Made by a program: the position numbers and the translations under genes. Of a stretch of DNA of 64,000 nt, positions 60,213 through 64,000 are shown piece after piece. Each line of letters begins with the position of its first letter. Position 1 is the first letter of the stretch. The DNA is from Zelopaecilomyces penicillatus (lineage: Eukaryota > Ascomycota > Sordariomycetes > Hypocreales > Pseudodiploosporaceae): positions 248,001-312,000 of the forward strand of contig VCCP01000002.1 of assembly GCA_005765155.1 (NCBI GenBank), in the 5' to 3' direction. The notes under the pieces are model-generated. The model was not told the origin of the DNA. It saw nothing but the letters and a program-made list of their open reading frames with translations, and ran no database searches.

Positions 60213-63200
60213 GGTGGTGCACCAGGTTTCAACTCCTCCGATGCTGGTTGGCCCAGTTGGGCTGTACCTCGCAGCCCGTAGTGCTGACAGTGGCCGCACA
60301 GGTCCCCGCTAACAAGAGGCACCAGCAACAATGCAGCGCGACAGTGCAGCTACAGCAGCAGGTAGGTCGCCGAGGCACCTCCTTAGGCCCCTTGTTGCTG
60401 CAGGACCTCAGGGGGGGGGACAAGCGAGCTAGGGTGCTGTGGGAGCACTTCTGCGGCGCTGCTTCCAGGGGAGGGGCTGCTGGGGGACAGTCGCTGGGAC
60501 TCCCTGGAAACTCGCTGGGGGCGGTGGCTCCTCTCTCAGGCGGTATCCAATTACTTTAGCAGCTGGCAGCACCCGCAGGGCATCGCCTGGCAGGGGGTTG
60601 GTCTGATGTGGTTTGTTGTAGTTCCAACTGCTGTTTCCTCCAAACATCCACCAACGCTGTTCCCGCCGTCGCTGCGGGCTTGCCGGAGCGGATCCGCTGC
60701 TGAGGAGGCCCAATAGGCAGCGTTTGCGTGCGCCGACAGGCAGCCTCTTGGTGTGTTTAGGTGCGTTTTAGGGTGCGTTTGGCTGCCGACTCGGCGGATC
60801 CACCCACTGTCCTCTACCCACTGTTCACCCACTGTTCTACCCACTGTGGCCGTCGGCTTGGCCCTTCTAGAACAATTCTGATACGGCGGCGGGGCGGGGT
60901 TTCGCTCCGGATGGAGAGAGGGGCAATGAGGCTAAACAGCTGCAAGTGCGCTTGCAGCCTGTCGGATCCGATGGTTAATCACTGAAAGCCAACCACTAAA
61001 TAAAATGGAGACCAACCGCTGGGGTTGTGCTGTGGTGTGCAAGCCCTGGCCCAGCTTCAGCTCAAGGACTTCCCAGGCCAAACAAGGCTCCTAGGCTACC
61101 TAGCTGCCTGTAAGAACAATCTCCCACAGCCCGGCCAACGTAATCCGTGTGTCAGCTTTTGTTCAAGGTTGTTGTTTGGTTTGTTAATTATGCCTCATCC
61201 AGATCCTCCCGAATCGAGGAGGCTGATGGATATGGATGGGCGAGTTGCTGTTGTTGCTCACCCTAGGCCAAGGCCAAGACCCCGTGTCAGTCGTCTGATG
61301 ACCGGAGAATAGCCACATGGGCTGCACGCCGCGCAAGGGACCCAATCAACTGCTTAGTATTGTGCAGTCTTGTGTAGTCTTGTGTGTCTGTGTGTTATGT
61401 CCGTCGTGTATCAATCTGCGACAGTGTGTGTCAGTGTGTATTGTGGTGTGTCTATCCAATGCGCCCCCAAAACATTTCATGGTTAGAAAGCCACCACCCG
61501 ATCAACCACCGTGTAGGTGTAGCTTCAAGCCAGGGTTGCGCAAAGGGCAGTTGGGAGCTTACCCGGCAAATGCAACGACAAACAAGACCAATGTGACGTA
61601 TCAGCTCAACGCCCCGTCGCAACCCTGAATCGTGTCGACAGAAAGGCTCCTCGCTACCGGCTTTTCTTTATATAATTTTCTGGAAGCTTTGCACCCTCGT
61701 GTAAGCCACGCACAGCTTGTTTGGCAGAATCTAGTTGTCGTGTTGTTGCCTTGCTTTGCTTGCAAAAGTCTGTCTTATGTGCGTTGGACGCCCCGTCTGA
61801 TGGGTCCAAAGAAACTCGAGCCTCTGCTCTCGTTGGAATGCGTTAGTACTCCTTTACAGCAACTAGACACGCCTGTCTTGCTTCGTTGCCAACATCGAGG
61901 CCCAGCGATGGGAGGCGGCCGACGTTCGGCGGCGCTTTTGCTATGCCACGTCCTGATGCGATCCCAGCCAACCGACACCGATCCCGTGTAAACCACCTTC
62001 TCTTTTCTTGCTGGGGAGAATAATATCGGGCCCCCTTCCACCGTTTTTGTGGCCTGCAACTTCGCACAGACGGCCGGGTAGCAACGTTTGTCGTCGTAAT
62101 AGCCCGTCTAGTGTTCTAGAGCAACAGCAAGAGGAATGCAATCTCGCGATCCCAAACAGCCGCAAGGTGGTCGGAGCGCGCCGTGGCAGTCGTTCGTGAT
62201 GGATCGATGCTTTGTTGGCTCCTTGTTCGCCGCCCGGGGGAAAAGGACAAAACTTTTGTTTTCACTGCTTGCTCCTTTTGGAGCGGGCTCTCGTAGCCTT
62301 TTTGAATGGACGATTTTCTTCCTGTGGAGAAACGTTACGATAGGCTTCCTTCCCTGTTGCTTGATCTATTGCTCATGGCCGCGCGCTGTTTACCCCAGCA
62401 TGGAAAGTCAGCTCAACCTAATGGTTGGGGACTATTTCGCCGGCCAACTAATACTAGAGACGGGAGGCCGGTGAGGGCTGCACACGATTGAGAGTCGTTG
62501 GCTGGTGACATCCACACTCGACCTCGAAAAGGTAAGTGTAAACGTAGTAGTGGGACGTGGCGTACAAAAGATGGTTTACAGGTACACACAAAGGCACTTT
62601 TTGAAAAGGGTCGAGGACGTTCTATAATATATCTTTGCAGTGGCACTCGGCAAGACAAGCGTATCGTGCCAAATGCTTGGGTCGACTGCATGTGCCCTCA
62701 CAACCAGTCTTTTCGCAAGTCGTGTGAACCAACAAAAACGCCACCACTGATGGGAAGCGTTCGCCAAGGTTGTGTGGAGCACCCACCAACTGTGCTTGGC
62801 CATGGTCAGTTTCTTCGAGAGGAACTTTGGTTGCCTTGGCTGGTTTTTTTTTGGGGATGTGTCTTGATGCATGCAAAGATGCAATGATCATCATCCCTAC
62901 GGCTAGATGTGGACTGTCATGACAGAGCATGATTTGAACACATAATGTAGGCCAATGACTCGACGACAACGACGACGACTTGTTCTGCTATTCGCCCAAC
63001 TTCCACCTGGTCCTTTAAGCTGTGAACTGCACTTCATCGCCGTTCTGGGAGATTACATCACGGGGTTCAAAACCCCAATCTGCACGACCAAATGCAGACG
63101 CGTCAGATGGTGGCCCACGCCTCAATTCCCAGGGATGGCGATGCTTGGAATACCTTCCACGACGGGGAAACCGGATGGGATCAACAAGTGAGGAGCTTGC

Positions 63201-64000
63201 CAAAACAGTGACCTCGCCTTTCAAAATAAGTACATATCTAGTAGTATCTGGCACTAGAACCACTTGGTGTGACGGTTGAAACAACGCTGTAATTGGGCTC
63301 CTTGTTTGCTAGTAGAGCAAATAGTCCGGAGCTGGTTATCGAGATAGGCAGGCGAACGACCTCGCCGAACTACGAGGCCAACAAAACTCGGCAAACCGTT
63401 ACCTAAGATGCGGTAGATACGAAGATAAGTACCTCACTAAGAAGTATATAGATTTAGTATTCCCGGGGTGCACAAAGTACACGCATGGATACATGCAGAT
63501 CATGCGAATCGAAAACGTTTGACAATCCATTCCTGAAGGCAAAAAATGATGCGGCAGTGCTTTGCGACGGTACCGAGATGTAGCAGTCCCCGCTGGCCTG
63601 AACCCGAGCTGCCTGCGCGCAACAATTCCAAGCTGATCTCTATGCATAAACGCGTCAATCGAACTTTACAGACTCAACTGACACCCACTGTCATTTATGG
63701 TTTCAGCGAATGGTCCTGGGCGATGAAGCACGAATATAAGGCCACAAAGCACGCCAGTAACCTCTAGCCTGTGGCTTATCAATACTTCATTCTCAACGTT
63801 ATCTGCTGGCTTACATGTGGCATGTGGGATTCGCCTCGACCCGCTCCCCACCAGATCTCGAGGGAACAGAGTTATGTGCTTATCTTGACCGCATAATCAT
63901 AGATTGTCACAATTGAATAGATACTGAGCTTGGCTCGATGATTGGATGCAGGTACTGTGCTCAGGACAGGTGAAAAATCGACGTCTCTGGAGGCGTGTTG
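60213..64000. other. Gene-free region to the window edge
   Basis: About 3.8 kb with no supportable gene. The part next to the methyltransferase is GC- and CAG/CTG-rich and may be its promoter or 5' UTR. Further on, open frames reach about 130 codons, overlap on both strands and contain no domain. Some may belong to exons of a gene outside the window; I could not show it. Confidence 0.55.

Overview
The window looks like nuclear DNA of a filamentous ascomycete (Pezizomycotina, probably Sordariomycetes; Hypocreales is a guess). The reasons are short GT-AG introns of about 50-200 nt, a highly reducing polyketide synthase of fungal type, a Dicer of fungal DCL1 type, a CBM18-tailed chitin deacetylase, fungal MAD1 and TAM41, and an intron-containing tRNA-Lys. 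Nothing bacterial, viral or organellar was seen, and no intact transposon.

Layout. (1) 1-1074: 3' part of a chitin deacetylase gene, cut by the window edge. (2) 2212-10447: a 14-exon highly reducing PKS (KS-AT-DH-MT-psiKR-ER-KR-ACP) with three independent breaks: a one-base frameshift in KS, an internal deletion with frameshift in DH, and an in-frame stop at the start of the MT region. I call it a pseudogene. No tailoring genes lie beside it. (3) 10.4-16.2 kb: gene-poor DNA with microsatellites. (4) 16198-18767 (-): a long disordered protein of unknown function. (5) 18.8-32.7 kb: a gene desert of about 14 kb, full of simple repeats. (6) 32684-35007 (+): a secreted S10 serine carboxypeptidase, followed at 35.7-36.4 kb by a degenerate Gly-rich repeat locus that may be a broken secreted-protein gene. 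(7) 37280-40915 (-): a 1142-residue protein of unknown function. (8) 42320-43300 (-): a dual-specificity-phosphatase-like protein. (9) 44559-44656: tRNA-Lys(CUU). (10) 45-57.4 kb: a compact housekeeping block with MAD1 (-), TAM41 (+), DCL1 (-) and an ETFRF1/LYRM5-like LYR protein (+). (11) 58386-60212 (-): a SAM-dependent methyltransferase. (12) 60.2-64 kb: no gene recognised.

The genes do not form one pathway. The main contrast is between the dense conserved block at 45-60 kb and the deserts to either side. The most noteworthy signals are the PKS in decay, two GC-AG introns (TAM41 and DCL1), a decamer tandem repeat between the convergent TAM41 and DCL1, an apparently shortened LYR protein, and the repeat-filled 14 kb desert. 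I found no convincing evidence for a wholly new biological system. Exon boundaries were inferred by eye from frame continuity, splice signals and family conservation.
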